64,000 nt of DNA, taken from positions 1 through 64,000 of the forward strand of contig JADNRY010000139.1 in assembly GCA_015501585.1 (NCBI GenBank). Reading direction: 5' to 3'. Below are positions 54,918-64,000 of this stretch, in pieces. The position numbers were made by a program, and so were the translations under genes. The number at the start of each line of letters is the position of its first letter. The first letter of the stretch is position 1. The stretch is from Rhodocollybia butyracea. Taxonomy: Eukaryota; Basidiomycota; Agaricomycetes; Agaricales; Omphalotaceae. The notes under the pieces were generated by a model that searched no databases, was not told the DNA's origin, and saw nothing but the letters and a program-made list of their open reading frames with translations.

Positions 54918-56764
54918 CCCCCCCTTGACTAGCGTCGAGGCCGAGAAGTTTTACCCATTGTTTATGCAGAGTCCGATGTAGCGGCTTGGTAAATATATCT
55001 GCGACATTTTCTTTGTTTGAAACGTACACGACATCAACGAGACGTTTGGCGATGCAATCTCTAATGAAGTGCTCTCGAATGGAGATGTGCTTCATCTTGC
55101 TGTGAGCATGGGGGTCGTGAGTGCACGCAATTGTTCCTTGATTGTCGCAGAATATGGTCGTCGGTAGAGATTGAGGGAATCCGAGTTCGGTGAATAAATT
55201 TCGGAACCATAGAACGTCTCTGGCGCAGTGTGTCGTAGCTAGATATTCTGCTTCACATGAAGATAGAGCAATGACTGATTGTTGTTTGGAACTCCATGAG
55301 ATTGGGGAACCGTTCATAATGATAACGAATCCAGAAACTGATTTCCGTTCATCGCCCATTCCCCAATCCGAATCTGACAGTGCTCGAATGAGGGGATAAG
55401 TAGGATTCTTTCTTCCGAGCCAGATACCATATGTAATAGTGCCTTTGAGGTAACGCAGTAAATGTTTAGCGGCGGTGATGTGTGAGAGTCCGTAATTGGA
55501 CATGAAACGTGCTAACTCGCGGACAGTGTACGAGATATCCGGACGAGAGCAAGTGGACAGATACATTGATTTTCCGACGATGGCGGTGTAAGGGAAAGAG
55601 TTAACTTTAGCAGTTTCCTCTGGAGTGAGCTCTTTTGTGTCTGGGAAGAGGCGACAGCCTGGATCCATAGGCGTCGCTACTGAGTTACAGTTTTCGAAGT
55701 TGAATTCCCGAAGAATAGATTGAGTGTACGTGCTTTGGTCAAGATGAATTGTGCGGTTTTCCCTGTCGCGCGTGATTCTGCAGCCGAGATGGAAGTTGGG
55801 TTCACCGTTATCAGTGATATCGAAAAGTGAGGCGAGCTCGTCTATGACTGAATCTGATTCTCTGGTGGAGTTTGATCCAATCAGCATATCGTCAATGCTA
55901 GTAGCCAAGACAGATTTATCGGTTCCACGGTTTCGGTAATAAACGCTCCAATCGGATTCGGTTTTAATGAAGCCAATAGATGTTAACTTCTTGTGCAGTT
56001 CAAGATACCATTGACGACCGGATTGTTTCAAACCGTATAGGCCTTTTCTCAGTCTCCAGTAGCCAGAACCAACAATGGATGGTTTGCGGAGGTAGATTTC
56101 CTCATCCAGAGGACCGTTAAGATAAGCTGTTTTAACATCTATTTGTCGTAACTCCCAGTCTTGTTCTGCGACGAGAGCGAGGACCGTTCTGATAGATTCC
56201 CATCGAGCAACGGGAGCGAATGTGTGATTAAAGTCTTGACCCGGTATTTGGGTGAAGCCTTTGGCAACGAGGCGAGCTTTGAACCTAGAAATGAGCCCAT
56301 CTCGATCTCGTTTAATGTGTAATACCCATTTTGAGCCTACGGCCTTCCTGCCAGGAGGTAAATCCTCGATCTCCTCGTAAACACCTTTCGCATTAAGAGA
56401 CTCTAACTCTTCATAGATGGCAGACAACCAGTGTGACCAATATACGGAAGATTTTGCGTGTTCGATGGTTTCAGGATCCTTTTCGTGGATGTCGTCTATG
56501 GGATGTTCCAAAGCGCTTCCCACAAAAGTGGATTCGGTAGCTATGAACGCTTTTGTCAATGGAGAGAGGTCATCGGTGGTGCACTCGACTTCTATTTCTT
56601 CGTCATGAGTAGAATTCAGGAGGTCGAGTAAGATAGTGTTGTGCCCCCCCTCGACAGTGGATTCTGTGAGGAGGTCAACGCGGTATCGAGCGGGTAGACG
56701 TCTTGGTCGAGTACTGTGACGAGGTTCGACGTGGGTAGTACCATCGGACATTTCAATGTCAGTA
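54892..56764 (-). CDS. Copia reverse transcriptase and RNase H
   Basis: The ORF runs from an acceptor-like site at 56764 (or the ATG at 56751) to 54892. The RT part has WVLHIKRDRDGLISRFKARL, TFAPVARWESIRTVLALVA, DVKTAYLNGPLDEEIYLRKP, LYGLKQSGRQWYLEL and the catalytic box SIDDMLIGS, where Ser replaces the usual Tyr/aromatic before x-D-D. The RNase H part has LSDSDWGMGDERKSVSG, WSSKQQSVIALSSCEAEYLA, FCDNQGTIACTHDPHAHSKM and VADIFTKPL. All acidic catalytic residues expected in both domains seem present. The C-terminus overlaps the 3' LTR. No ATG-led expression of its own is expected. It should be made as a fusion. Confidence 0.93.
54918..54926 (-). promoter_or_regulatory. Copia polypurine tract
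   Basis: The minus strand reads AAGGGGGGG directly before the 3' LTR. This would be the plus-strand DNA primer, and it also codes for the last Gly residues of pol. Confidence 0.8.
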
Positions 56765-56905
56765 CTGCGATGGTGTTAGGGCATAAGTTTCAAAGTTAGG
56801 ATCAATACACACTCATGAGTTTGGTCAGTTATTGACGTATCAGAGGTGTTAGAGTCCAGGGACGGCCTGTAAACAGGTTAGAATTAGTCCCTTAGTAATG
56901 GATAA

Positions 56906-57957
56906 CTACGCACTTGAGATTAAAACGATCGCTTTTGAACGAATCATCCAAGGCAGCAGTGTCGTGATAAAGCCTGTGATACAGGTTAACATTGTGTATA
57001 TCAACCACTGAAGAAACATGTACTCGTTTTGAGATAGTGTTGGTTCAGTGTCTATAGTCAGATCATCCCAGAGGATGTCTGATAGAGGCGGAGATGGTAG
57101 ATGACTCGGGAAGCCATGGAAGTCTACGTCACGTCGAGGTCGGACTGACTTCGAAGTGGGAAACCATATGAGGTAACCCTTGGAGTGTTTCGCGTATCCG
57201 ACAAATCGACCTTCTTCCCCTCGAGGTTCCATCTTTCCAATTTCATCTGAGTTAGATTTCCGTGCAGTTACGAGCGCACCAAAGGGTCTAAGATGAGAGA
57301 GGTCTGGTTGTTTTTTGAACCAGCCTTGAAAAGGCGTGATATGGGATAAGGAGGTGTGAGGTACTCTGTTTTTAATATGAGCACTAGTTTGTGTTGTGAA
57401 TGGCCAGAACCAAGCCATCATCTGTGAATCGACGAGCATAGCTCGCGACATTCGTTCTAAGATTTGGTTTGTTCGTTCTGCAACACTGTTCTGTGGGGAA
57501 GCATCCGGGACTGTTTTTTCGTAGGTAATTCCTTCAGTTTCGCAGTATTGTTTGAATTGACCCTCAACAAGCTCGCTGGCGTTGTCGACACGCAGGAAGA
57601 TAATTTCGTACCCGAGTTGTTTCTCGGCGGCAGTGCGAAATAGAATAAATGATTTAAGAGCTTCAGATTTTTGTTTTAAGAAGAAGACAACAATGAAACG
57701 ACTACAGTCATCTATGAAGGTGATGAAGTAGCGAAAACCCCCGTATCCAGTTGGAAAGGGGCCACAGATGTCAGAATGAATGCGGAAGAGAGGGCGAGTA
57801 GCGCGGTTGGAGGATTTTTTTGGGAATTTCAGCCGTTTAATATTGGCGAGGGCGCAGATTCGACAGTGTTCGACTTTGACGCTGTCGACGTCCGGAGGAA
57901 GTCCGGTCGTCGCGCTCCTCAGGCCTTTAACGTCTATGTGGCCCATTAGACGGTGGT
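56906..57957 (-). CDS. Copia integrase (GAG-pre-integrase plus rve core)
   Basis: Read in the -1 frame, it begins with the pre-integrase motif YHRLMGHID, then a zinc-binding HHCC-like segment (EHCRICALANIKRLKF), and the DDE core: HSDICGPFPTGYGG, FIDDCSRFIVVFFLK, LRVDNASELVEGQF and SPQNSVAERTNQILERM. The first ATG (57946) overlaps the Gag-PR stop as TAATG, but starting there would lose the YHRL part of the conserved motif. This supports frameshifting rather than reinitiation. The ORF runs into an in-frame stop at 56906 unless the candidate introns at 57008-56974, 56913-56867 and 56812-56765 are removed. Confidence 0.92.
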
Positions 57958-59802
57958 AAAACCCACCTTCCTCGATTCTTCAGACTCGGTACCTGGGCCG
58001 AAGAGCGTGGCAGTTGATGGTACCATAGATACCATCAGATCTGATTGCGAGGAGGTTGAGTTGTGATCCGGAGACGGTTTAATCGGAGATACAGTCATTT
58101 TGTACAGATCCTGGACGATACTTCCGCCAGCAAAAGCCTCACCAGCGGAAGTGAAGTAGACGATGTTGCTGTCTCCGGTAGTGGTGCGTACACCTTTTCT
58201 GTCTAATCTTGACCCGGAGATGAGATTGCATCTCGCAGTAGGAATATGCAAGACATTTGAAAGAGAGAAGACACGAGAAGAATTGTTGTGAGTTGCATTG
58301 AGGACAATTTTTCCTTTACCAACAGCTGCTGCTGTCAAATTGGATCCAAAACCCGAGACGGTGAGTGGTGGATTAAAAGGAACATAATCATGGAAGAGTG
58401 AACGGTCATGAAAGATGTGTCGGGAAGCTCCAGTGTCGTGGTTGACGCTGTTGTCACTGACAACGGCATCGTTCAAGGCTATGACATTGACCACAATCTC
58501 CTCGTCAATATGGATTTCATCGTCATCGTCGGCTATCTGGAAAGATTCTAGCATGTAAGCCAAGGGGTCGAGATTATTGTGAACTTCATCATCAGTGTCA
58601 TTGGAGAATTGGGCGGAACCAACGAAACGGTTAGAAGAGTCTTCCTTTAACTCCTTTCGACGTTCCAAGATACGGGCATCTGGAGATAAATGTACGTCTC
58701 TCCTTCCACGATAATTAGAAGGATATCTGCCAACCTTCCCTCCTTTATAGGAACAGCAATCCTGTTGGAGATGACCGATAGGTGTCTCGCAATATGGGTT
58801 ATCGCAGAAGAGATTTGAGCAACGTTGGCGTTGGTTAGGGTTATAAGGTGTGGGACGCCGACTGTCTCGTTGTTGTTTTCGGTTGGAAGGACCTGGTCCA
58901 ATGCGCTGCTCGAGGGGAACAGCACTGGCAGAGACAGTAGCGTAGGCGCTAGGAACGGCAGCATTGGATGTGGATGTGGTAGGTTTAGCCTTTTTCTTTC
59001 CATTCACGATAGCGTTTATCTGAACAAAAGAGGAAGAAACGCCTCGATTAACTTCTTCAATCTTCAAGCGCTGGATAACGAATTTTGAAGTGATGGGGTG
59101 ACCAGTAATCTCGCCAATCCTAAGTTTCTCGAGGAGAAAATCACGACAATTTGTCCACTTCTGTTCAGTAGTCATCAGGGTAACGAGATGGCTGGCAAAT
59201 TCAGTATCGGACGTGATATTGGGATTAGCGTCTCGGAGTTTGTTATAGAGTTGGACCATGATCTCCCGCCAGTTGACAACATCATTGTCTTCAGCACACC
59301 TATTCCCGATGATCTGGTGCTTGATGTTTGTCGCTATGACAGAGTTACTAGGTTCAAATTCGTTCTTCAAGGCCATCCAAGCATCTCGAGCAGATGTACA
59401 GTCACCCACGACGTGCCCTTTGTCAAGAGGAACAGCTTTTGCTATGATGGCAAGGATCTTCCTGTCCCTGTCTAACCAAGGCTTTGCCGCTTTCTTTGCA
59501 GCAGTGACGATGGCTTCATTTCCATGAATAGCAATACGACGCTGAGATCCATCGTTCTGGTCTATTCCATCGACAATTTGTGAATGAATGAGTTTAGGAA
59601 TGTTTGGAGGATCGTAGTCGTCTCCTTCGATATGGCACCAGTAATCTGCTGCGATAAGTTCAAACCTAGATTTTTGTTTGAACTCGCTGTAGTTGTTTGT
59701 GCCGTCGCTGTTAACTTTTATAGGAGTGAGGGTGAATCGTTTCCATTCATTCCTCTCTCTGGTAGAATCATCCATATGCTGGTCTTCGTCTTCGACGTTC
59801 AT
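57946..59802 (-). CDS. Copia Gag and protease
   Basis: This is a 618-codon ORF starting MNVEDEDQHMDDST. The Gag part contains a long UBN2/Copia-type capsid region (WMALKNEFEPSNSVIATNIK, LYNKLRDANPNITSDTEFAS). A Cys/His cluster follows (CSNLFCDNPYCETPIGHLQ), a divergent zinc knuckle. The aspartic protease active site is HDTGASRHIFHD, with a later SNVLHIPTARCNLISGSRL segment as in other Copia proteases. Its last codons contain the slippery heptamer at 57964-57958 and the stop TAA at 57946-57948. Confidence 0.93.
   Translation of the reverse strand: MNVEDEDQHMDDSTRERNEWKRFTLTPIKVNSDGTNNYSEFKQKSRFELIAADYWCHIEGDDYDPPNIPKLIHSQIVDGIDQNDGSQRRIAIHGNEAIVTAAKKAAKPWLDRDRKILAIIAKAVPLDKGHVVGDCTSARDAWMALKNEFEPSNSVIATNIKHQIIGNRCAEDNDVVNWREIMVQLYNKLRDANPNITSDTEFASHLVTLMTTEQKWTNCRDFLLEKLRIGEITGHPITSKFVIQRLKIEEVNRGVSSSFVQINAIVNGKKKAKPTTSTSNAAVPSAYATVSASAVPLEQRIGPGPSNRKQQRDSRRPTPYNPNQRQRCSNLFCDNPYCETPIGHLQQDCCSYKGGKVGRYPSNYRGRRDVHLSPDARILERRKELKEDSSNRFVGSAQFSNDTDDEVHNNLDPLAYMLESFQIADDDDEIHIDEEIVVNVIALNDAVVSDNSVNHDTGASRHIFHDRSLFHDYVPFNPPLTVSGFGSNLTAAAVGKGKIVLNATHNNSSRVFSLSNVLHIPTARCNLISGSRLDRKGVRTTTGDSNIVYFTSAGEAFAGGSIVQDLYKMTVSPIKPSPDHNSTSSQSDLMVSMVPSTATLFGPGTESEESRKVGFTTV
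57958..57964 (-). promoter_or_regulatory. -1 ribosomal frameshift heptamer G GGT TTT
   Basis: In the Gag-PR frame the minus strand reads GTG GGT TTT ACC, so the heptamer GGGTTTT is in the X-XXY-YYZ register. Slipping back one base continues as TAC CAC CGT CTA ATG, rebuilding the pre-integrase motif. A stem (CGACG.CCGGA / TCCGG.CGTCG) lies 45 nt downstream at 57912-57886. Confidence 0.75.
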
Positions 59803-59860
59803 TATGAGTAGGTTGGATCAGGATAGTTTAGCAGTGTTTCACAAGGAATTTAGAGTGCAA

Positions 59861-59874
59861 CAGGGCCCATAACC
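59861..59874 (-). promoter_or_regulatory. Copia primer-binding site (initiator tRNA anticodon arm)
   Basis: Directly inside the 5' LTR the plus strand reads CAGGGCCCATAACC. This is the anticodon arm of an initiator tRNA-Met with the CAU anticodon. The element's RNA strand is its complement, as in Copia elements primed by a cleaved tRNA fragment. Confidence 0.75.
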
Positions 59875-60077
59875 TATCAAGGTTAAAATAGGATTTAATT
59901 CTGGTACAGAGAGAGAGTCGATAGTTAATACGTAGTACAAATGAATAATGTATCATAAGTCAACATACCTGGTACAGAGAGAGAGTCGATAGGGGCTCCT
60001 CTCTGGACCAGGATGATAAATCGCCTGAATAAGTAATCAACCCTTTTCGGGTTAAGGCGCTAAGTCAATCTCTAACA
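59875..60077 (-). repeat. Copia 5' LTR
   Basis: 203 bp, identical by eye to the 3' LTR. Confidence 0.95.
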
Positions 60078-60082
60078 CAGAG

Positions 60083-63000
60083 TCTGTATGTGAACATCCA
60101 TAAAGCTACCGAGGTGGTGCAGGACTCTGGACATGTTTACAATCTGCAGGGGCGAACACTAGTTAGCCGCGTGGCTGCGGACGGTGGGATCTGAGTATTT
60201 TCCACCCTTTTACTTCAAGCCACTGGTTGTGTGTGACTACCTTAGACTGCCGGGAGCTAGAAAAGAAACGACTGGGGTTCGATTGGCTAATCCATTGGTA
60301 ACGAGGAAAGGAGAATGATGATATCTACATTGCCGTGCAATTGGAGAACTTCCGGTAGTCCCTCCCTAGTCTCGCCTCCTCACAAGTCCATTTACACATG
60401 GGTCGTCTCTCATCTCCTCTTTGACGTCCATCTTATCACTTTCCCAATCAAATTATACATTTACGCCAAAATTACGCCAAAATTTACTCCCTGTACTACA
60501 TTCAATGGTTCCGAATATCAATCGAATCTTCCGTGTTCAATCGACTATATTTCCGAGGTGTTCCTTCACGTAGCATGACCTAGCATGACCAGAGATAAGT
60601 ACAGAAGTACTGAGCAGCGATTTTCTCCTGTACACTACTTAGTCAACTTATCACTGAGCACTTGGGACGTTGCCTAGGAAACCAGGCCGGGGAACATCAA
60701 TAGGGCTTTGAACATTATGTATCGATCTGGTCCTACGTTGAAAGAATGCGGGAGTAGCGAGAGGCGACTAACGGGAGGCAATCTGAAAGCACCCGATCAC
60801 CACAGAGTAACGACAGAGACGGAATGTGCACGTATCAACCTCGTTGAATTCAGTACAGTTATTTGCTTATTTGTGTATACGCATCGCTAAATTAATCAAT
60901 CGGAAAATGTCTGGAATTCGAGACTGAGTCAGAAGAAATACACGGAAAAGGATAAACGCAATATAGTCAGTAACGATCAACGGCGTTTGGAAAGAAAACC
61001 TACACTCACCCTACCCCAAATCGTCCACCATCAGCCTAAATTCACTGGTTGCACCAGACACGTCGAACCGGTAACACTAGCCCAGCCGCTTTTCCAACAG
61101 CCCGGTCACAAAACATGACTAAGAGTGATATTGCGAGATCCATGAGACAAGCCCTGGTTTCAACTCGGTGAGCGTTTTGATATCAACTCTCCATATGCAA
61201 TTCCTTACCAATGGCGAATCGTAGAGTGTGATTTGAACCGGAATGCTCATCCATTCCTTCTAGGAGAGCGCTGTCTCGTCGGAATGGGCAGAGGTGCACG
61301 TCAATAGCTTGGACGTTAGGCATTTCGATAGAGCAGCGTCGAGCCCACCTGGTTCAACATCACAAAGCCGCTAGTGTCTTGTTGGGTAAGAACACCAGCA
61401 GTAAACCCAATCGCACGGAGGAATGTTGAGAAAGCACTGTGCTTTACGTTTAGTTGTGACAACGACATCGCCCGAGTTCTGGAGACTTGCCAGTGGGAGC
61501 CCGGGAAACGGCACAAGTTATCGCGCAAGATGTGTAAAAGACGGTATGATTAGGGAGTGCAGAGACGATGGATGTCGTTGATAGGTGGACGATGTTTGAA
61601 TCTGTAATCAGCTTGTGCAAGTAACGCGTCCCAAAACTCCATTCTGCCTTCTCATGTCAAAATTCTTCATAGAAGCGTCTTATGAACCGTATCATTGTCA
61701 ACAGCAGAGCGCATAATGCGTTGTCCATCTTTGACCGGAGGATAGGATGTCATGGTGACATTGATTGGGTTTTGCGGATGGGTTGTTGGATGTCTAGTGC
61801 CGTCGACGCGGATCGAGGATGTAGATAACTGTCGTTCAAGCGAGAGTCCAGTCGACGACGCTCGAAAAAGATGAAGGAAGTCACGAGTTCCTCGTGGCTC
61901 CGGATCAGCCGAAGCTGACGAACCGGCAAAAATCGCTTCTTACACAAGTAGTATCAAGTACCACAAGATTTACCAGTAATTGACCCTGCTTTACTCACGC
62001 GCCGCAAGACCGACTTTCTGCGACCAAACCTTGAACAGCTTTTACACTGTTCCGAGTCATTCCTCTCACCCATCTTGCCAATCGCGCTCAAAACTCATGA
62101 AAACAGCAATGGAAAGCTCCCATTACCCCTGGCCGGTTTCTTCCTTCCCTTTCAATTTGCCGTTCGAGGGTGTTCATTTGCGAAGAGACCTCAAACGACT
62201 CCTTGATTACCCGTAATTCATTAAGGCTGTCCTCTTCAGGCGCCTAGTTGTGAGCGGGTACAGGAGCACTGTCAAAAGCTGTCCCCCAAGGCCTCTCACG
62301 GTAGAGTCTCAATTGCCATGTAGTTCGTCCCCGTTTTCCCGAAGACCCAGGTAAACAACAATGCCATTCTCAGATAAACTTGATTTCAAGTTGTAATCCT
62401 TAAACATTGATTCAACACAAATTCAACACGTAGTGTCCTTTCAACCGGGACGGAAAGCTATTCCAGCGCTAAATTTAAGGTGTGATATATAGGGCATGAT
62501 GCGTCCTTGACACCTTCGCTCTTGTCTCCCACCATCTCTTTCTCTTGAACATTAATATCCTGAGTAGATCCATGTGGCATGGGCACCTTTTTCGAAAACT
62601 CGTCTGACTTCACCGTACACAATCCTCAATTCCTCAATGCAAACCAAATAACAGTAAATCATCATCACGATACTAGGACTCTAACTGAAGTGACTCAGGG
62701 TAATTGGGTGCGTCGACGAACTGATTTTTGCGCATAGATGAACTTAATCTCTTTAAATCTAGTACCATACCGTTCCGGGGGGTGATCTCGAACTTATCCG
62801 ACATTGGGGCAGCGTTGATGAAATAGAAATAGAAGAGGTCAATGAGGATGGATCCGGAATATGTTCATACACAACCAGATGGAAAATTCCCCTAGTCCCT
62901 GAATCTCGTATCATTAGTGTGAAGAGGCGGGTACGCTCAACCTCCACCGTCCAACTAACATCGCCATCGCTTTCCCATCCTGGGACAAAATTCACAGCTG

Positions 63001-63420
63001 TATTTTACGACGGACCTAATGCGCAGCAAGTATGTATCTATCCTGCATGATTAGGATATAGAACTAAACTCAGAGAATTGTAGGCTTACGAAGATGATTT
63101 GAAGCAATACTCTTCAATATGGTAGTTATTCGTCTGACAAGCAATATGCACACCATTTACCTCTTTGTCCAGTCACATAAACATTGCTAAATTGTTTTGA
63201 ATTACCCATTGCGGTTCACCAGCATTGATCTTCCAATCTGGTGGGTATTCACTCAGAGGAACACGCAATGTAAAGTGGAGTACACTGAATAAATACCCTA
63301 GATATGATACCCTATGGAGACTTTTATCGGCATCACCTATTTCACACAGTTATCTGGATTATCAGCTTGTGAGACTCTATTTCTCCTGGATACTACTCAA
63401 GTTTGCAACGTTCTCATACT
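60083..63420. other. Gene-poor right flank
   Basis: Up to about 60800 it is the duplicated block. Beyond that, short ORFs on both strands (for example 61316-61528 and 62759-62995 minus) have no recognisable features. Confidence 0.5.
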
Positions 63421-63989
63421 AGAAACAGGCATTTGGCTTTCAGCAAGCAAAGGACCATTTACGATATAACGCCTGCAGAGTTTCAGACCAGCTGCGGTAC
63501 GAGTATGCCTGGATCCGGCCAACATCCAGGCGTATATGCTTTGGACCCCCTACATCAAGCGGCCCACCTAGTTGGAGCGTTTTCAAGGGGCCGGAATCCT
63601 CTGTTACCGCTGTTCCTCTTGAGCTCATGCGTTACAAATCAGAGGAAAGTATAATTCAACATCTTAACCTTCATCTCAAGGATGGATTTTTTCCCTGGCT
63701 TCTGGTATGGATGCCAGACCCAGATATCTGGACGGTTATGACTTGTGATGGCACCGAGAAAATGTACAATAACTTACCCCACCTTCCACTTTTAATTGGG
63801 TGTGTTTATTTAAGACACACAAATCAAGTTGTAGCACAAACACAACTGAGACAAAACTTGATCTCTATTAGTGGATGGTTGCACTATACAATCTCACTGC
63901 CAGGGGGGCTGCCACTAGAGACACCCCTAGTTCTCACCAGTCATGGCAGGGCCCGGCAAGTGTTACATTATTCTTTGTATGAGGGTTGA
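63421..63989 (+). CDS. Unrecognised protein, 3' exon
   Basis: This frame opens just after a CATACTAG acceptor-like site at 63413-63420 and stays open for 189 codons to the stop at 63989. It holds QLRYEYAWIRPTSRRICFGP, GPPSWSVFKGPESS and LKDGFFPWLLVWMPDPDIW, and is rich in Trp and Pro. The upstream exons were not identified. The length without a stop and the codon pattern suggest a real 3' exon. It vaguely resembles C-terminal parts of agaricomycete F-box-related proteins, but I cannot assign it. Confidence 0.4.
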
Positions 63990-64000
63990 GTTTAGGTTGA

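Larger units (their letters stand above)
54715..60077 (-). mobile_element. Ty1/Copia LTR retrotransposon, full length and recent
   Basis: It is 5.36 kb with two apparently identical 203-bp LTRs (TGTTAGAG...CCTTGATA on the minus strand), a 5-bp target duplication, a primer-binding site, a polypurine tract and all coding domains in Copia order: Gag, protease, integrase, reverse transcriptase, RNase H. It is inserted in the 3' region of DUF6534 copy B. Identical LTRs mean a young insertion. Coding joins depend on a -1 frameshift and, apparently, on splicing (see findings). Confidence 0.95.
52378..60800 (+). repeat. Segmental duplication, copy B (split by a Copia insertion)
   Basis: It is similar to 23160-26200 with the 5.4-kb Copia element at 54715-60077 inserted. 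The homology resumes exactly after the target duplication (CAGAGTCTGTATGTG in both copies). Confidence 0.85.

Noticed and set aside
57946..57950. Stop-restart (TAATG) translation as the way integrase is made
   Set aside because: Starting at that ATG would remove the YHRL half of the conserved pre-integrase motif. The -1 heptamer restores it.
61316..62995. Short minus-strand ORFs at 61316-61528 and 62759-62995
   Set aside because: No motif, homology or splice context could be supported.
1..64000. tRNA, rRNA or other structured RNA genes
   Set aside because: No cloverleaf or rRNA core motif was recognised by eye. The only tRNA-like stretch (59861-59874) is the Copia primer-binding site. A covariance-model scan would be decisive.

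Overview
The window is nuclear DNA of a filamentous basidiomycete, most likely an agaricomycete. Every protein gene is cut by many 45-75 nt spliceosomal introns with CTAAC/CTGAC-type branch sites. Typical agaricomycete families are present: actin, a KRE2/MNT1 mannosyltransferase, F-box and DUF6534 seven-helix proteins, and KDZ/Plavaka-type transposases. No rRNA, tRNA, CRISPR array or prokaryotic operon was seen. Exon coordinates were worked out by hand from splice signals and frame, and no transcript was available.

Region 1 (0-16 kb) is mostly genic. It holds, in order, a secreted-peptide precursor paralogue at the left edge (minus), a GT15 mannosyltransferase (plus), a complete 375-aa actin (minus), and then a probable RiPP (ribosomal peptide) locus on the minus strand. 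That locus has a 240-aa precursor with a signal peptide and 13 identical copies of the peptide DRKGYDIT, mostly preceded by KR or RR (Kex2) sites and each on its own small exon. Upstream of it lie a UstYa/DUF3328 oxidase-like gene with both HxxHC motifs and a 269-aa single-pass membrane protein. The Y-D-I-T core has the Y-x-I-x shape of ustiloxin and phomopsin cores, so I read this as a dikaritin-like pathway: Kex2 releases the repeats and the UstYa protein may cyclise Tyr onto Ile. Two paralogous 86-87-aa secreted six-cysteine proteins follow at 14-16 kb.

Region 2 (17.8-29 kb) carries a DUF6534 membrane protein (minus), a 448-aa F-box protein (plus) and a second DUF6534 gene (plus). The second lies in a block of about 3 kb that is duplicated at 52.4-60.8 kb.

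Region 3 (29.5-45 kb) is a transposon graveyard. It holds a mariner/IS630-type DDE transposase pseudogene, a DUF6532-like gene, a decayed agaricomycete-specific gene and a decayed KDZ/Plavaka transposase. These are flanked by CTTGAG/CTTAAG-rich arrays that may be the ends of one composite element. Several disabling changes here are CpG-to-TpG/CpA. Two clusters of hairpins in this region share a TTGA(C/T) loop with unrelated stems. A 395-bp foldback element lies at 43.4 kb.

Region 4 (45.9-49.2 kb) is a 3.3-kb LTR element that encodes only Gag. Its gag region is tiled with short perfect hairpins. Region 5 (51-52 kb) has a GTGCGTG-rich inverted-repeat element. Region 6 (53-60 kb) is the second DUF6534 copy, with an intact Ty1/Copia retrotransposon inserted 57 bp after its stop codon. 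The Copia has identical 203-bp LTRs, a 5-bp target duplication, a -1 frameshift heptamer joining Gag-PR to integrase, and what look like three spliceosomal introns joining integrase to reverse transcriptase. The last 3 kb hold one unrecognised exon-like ORF.
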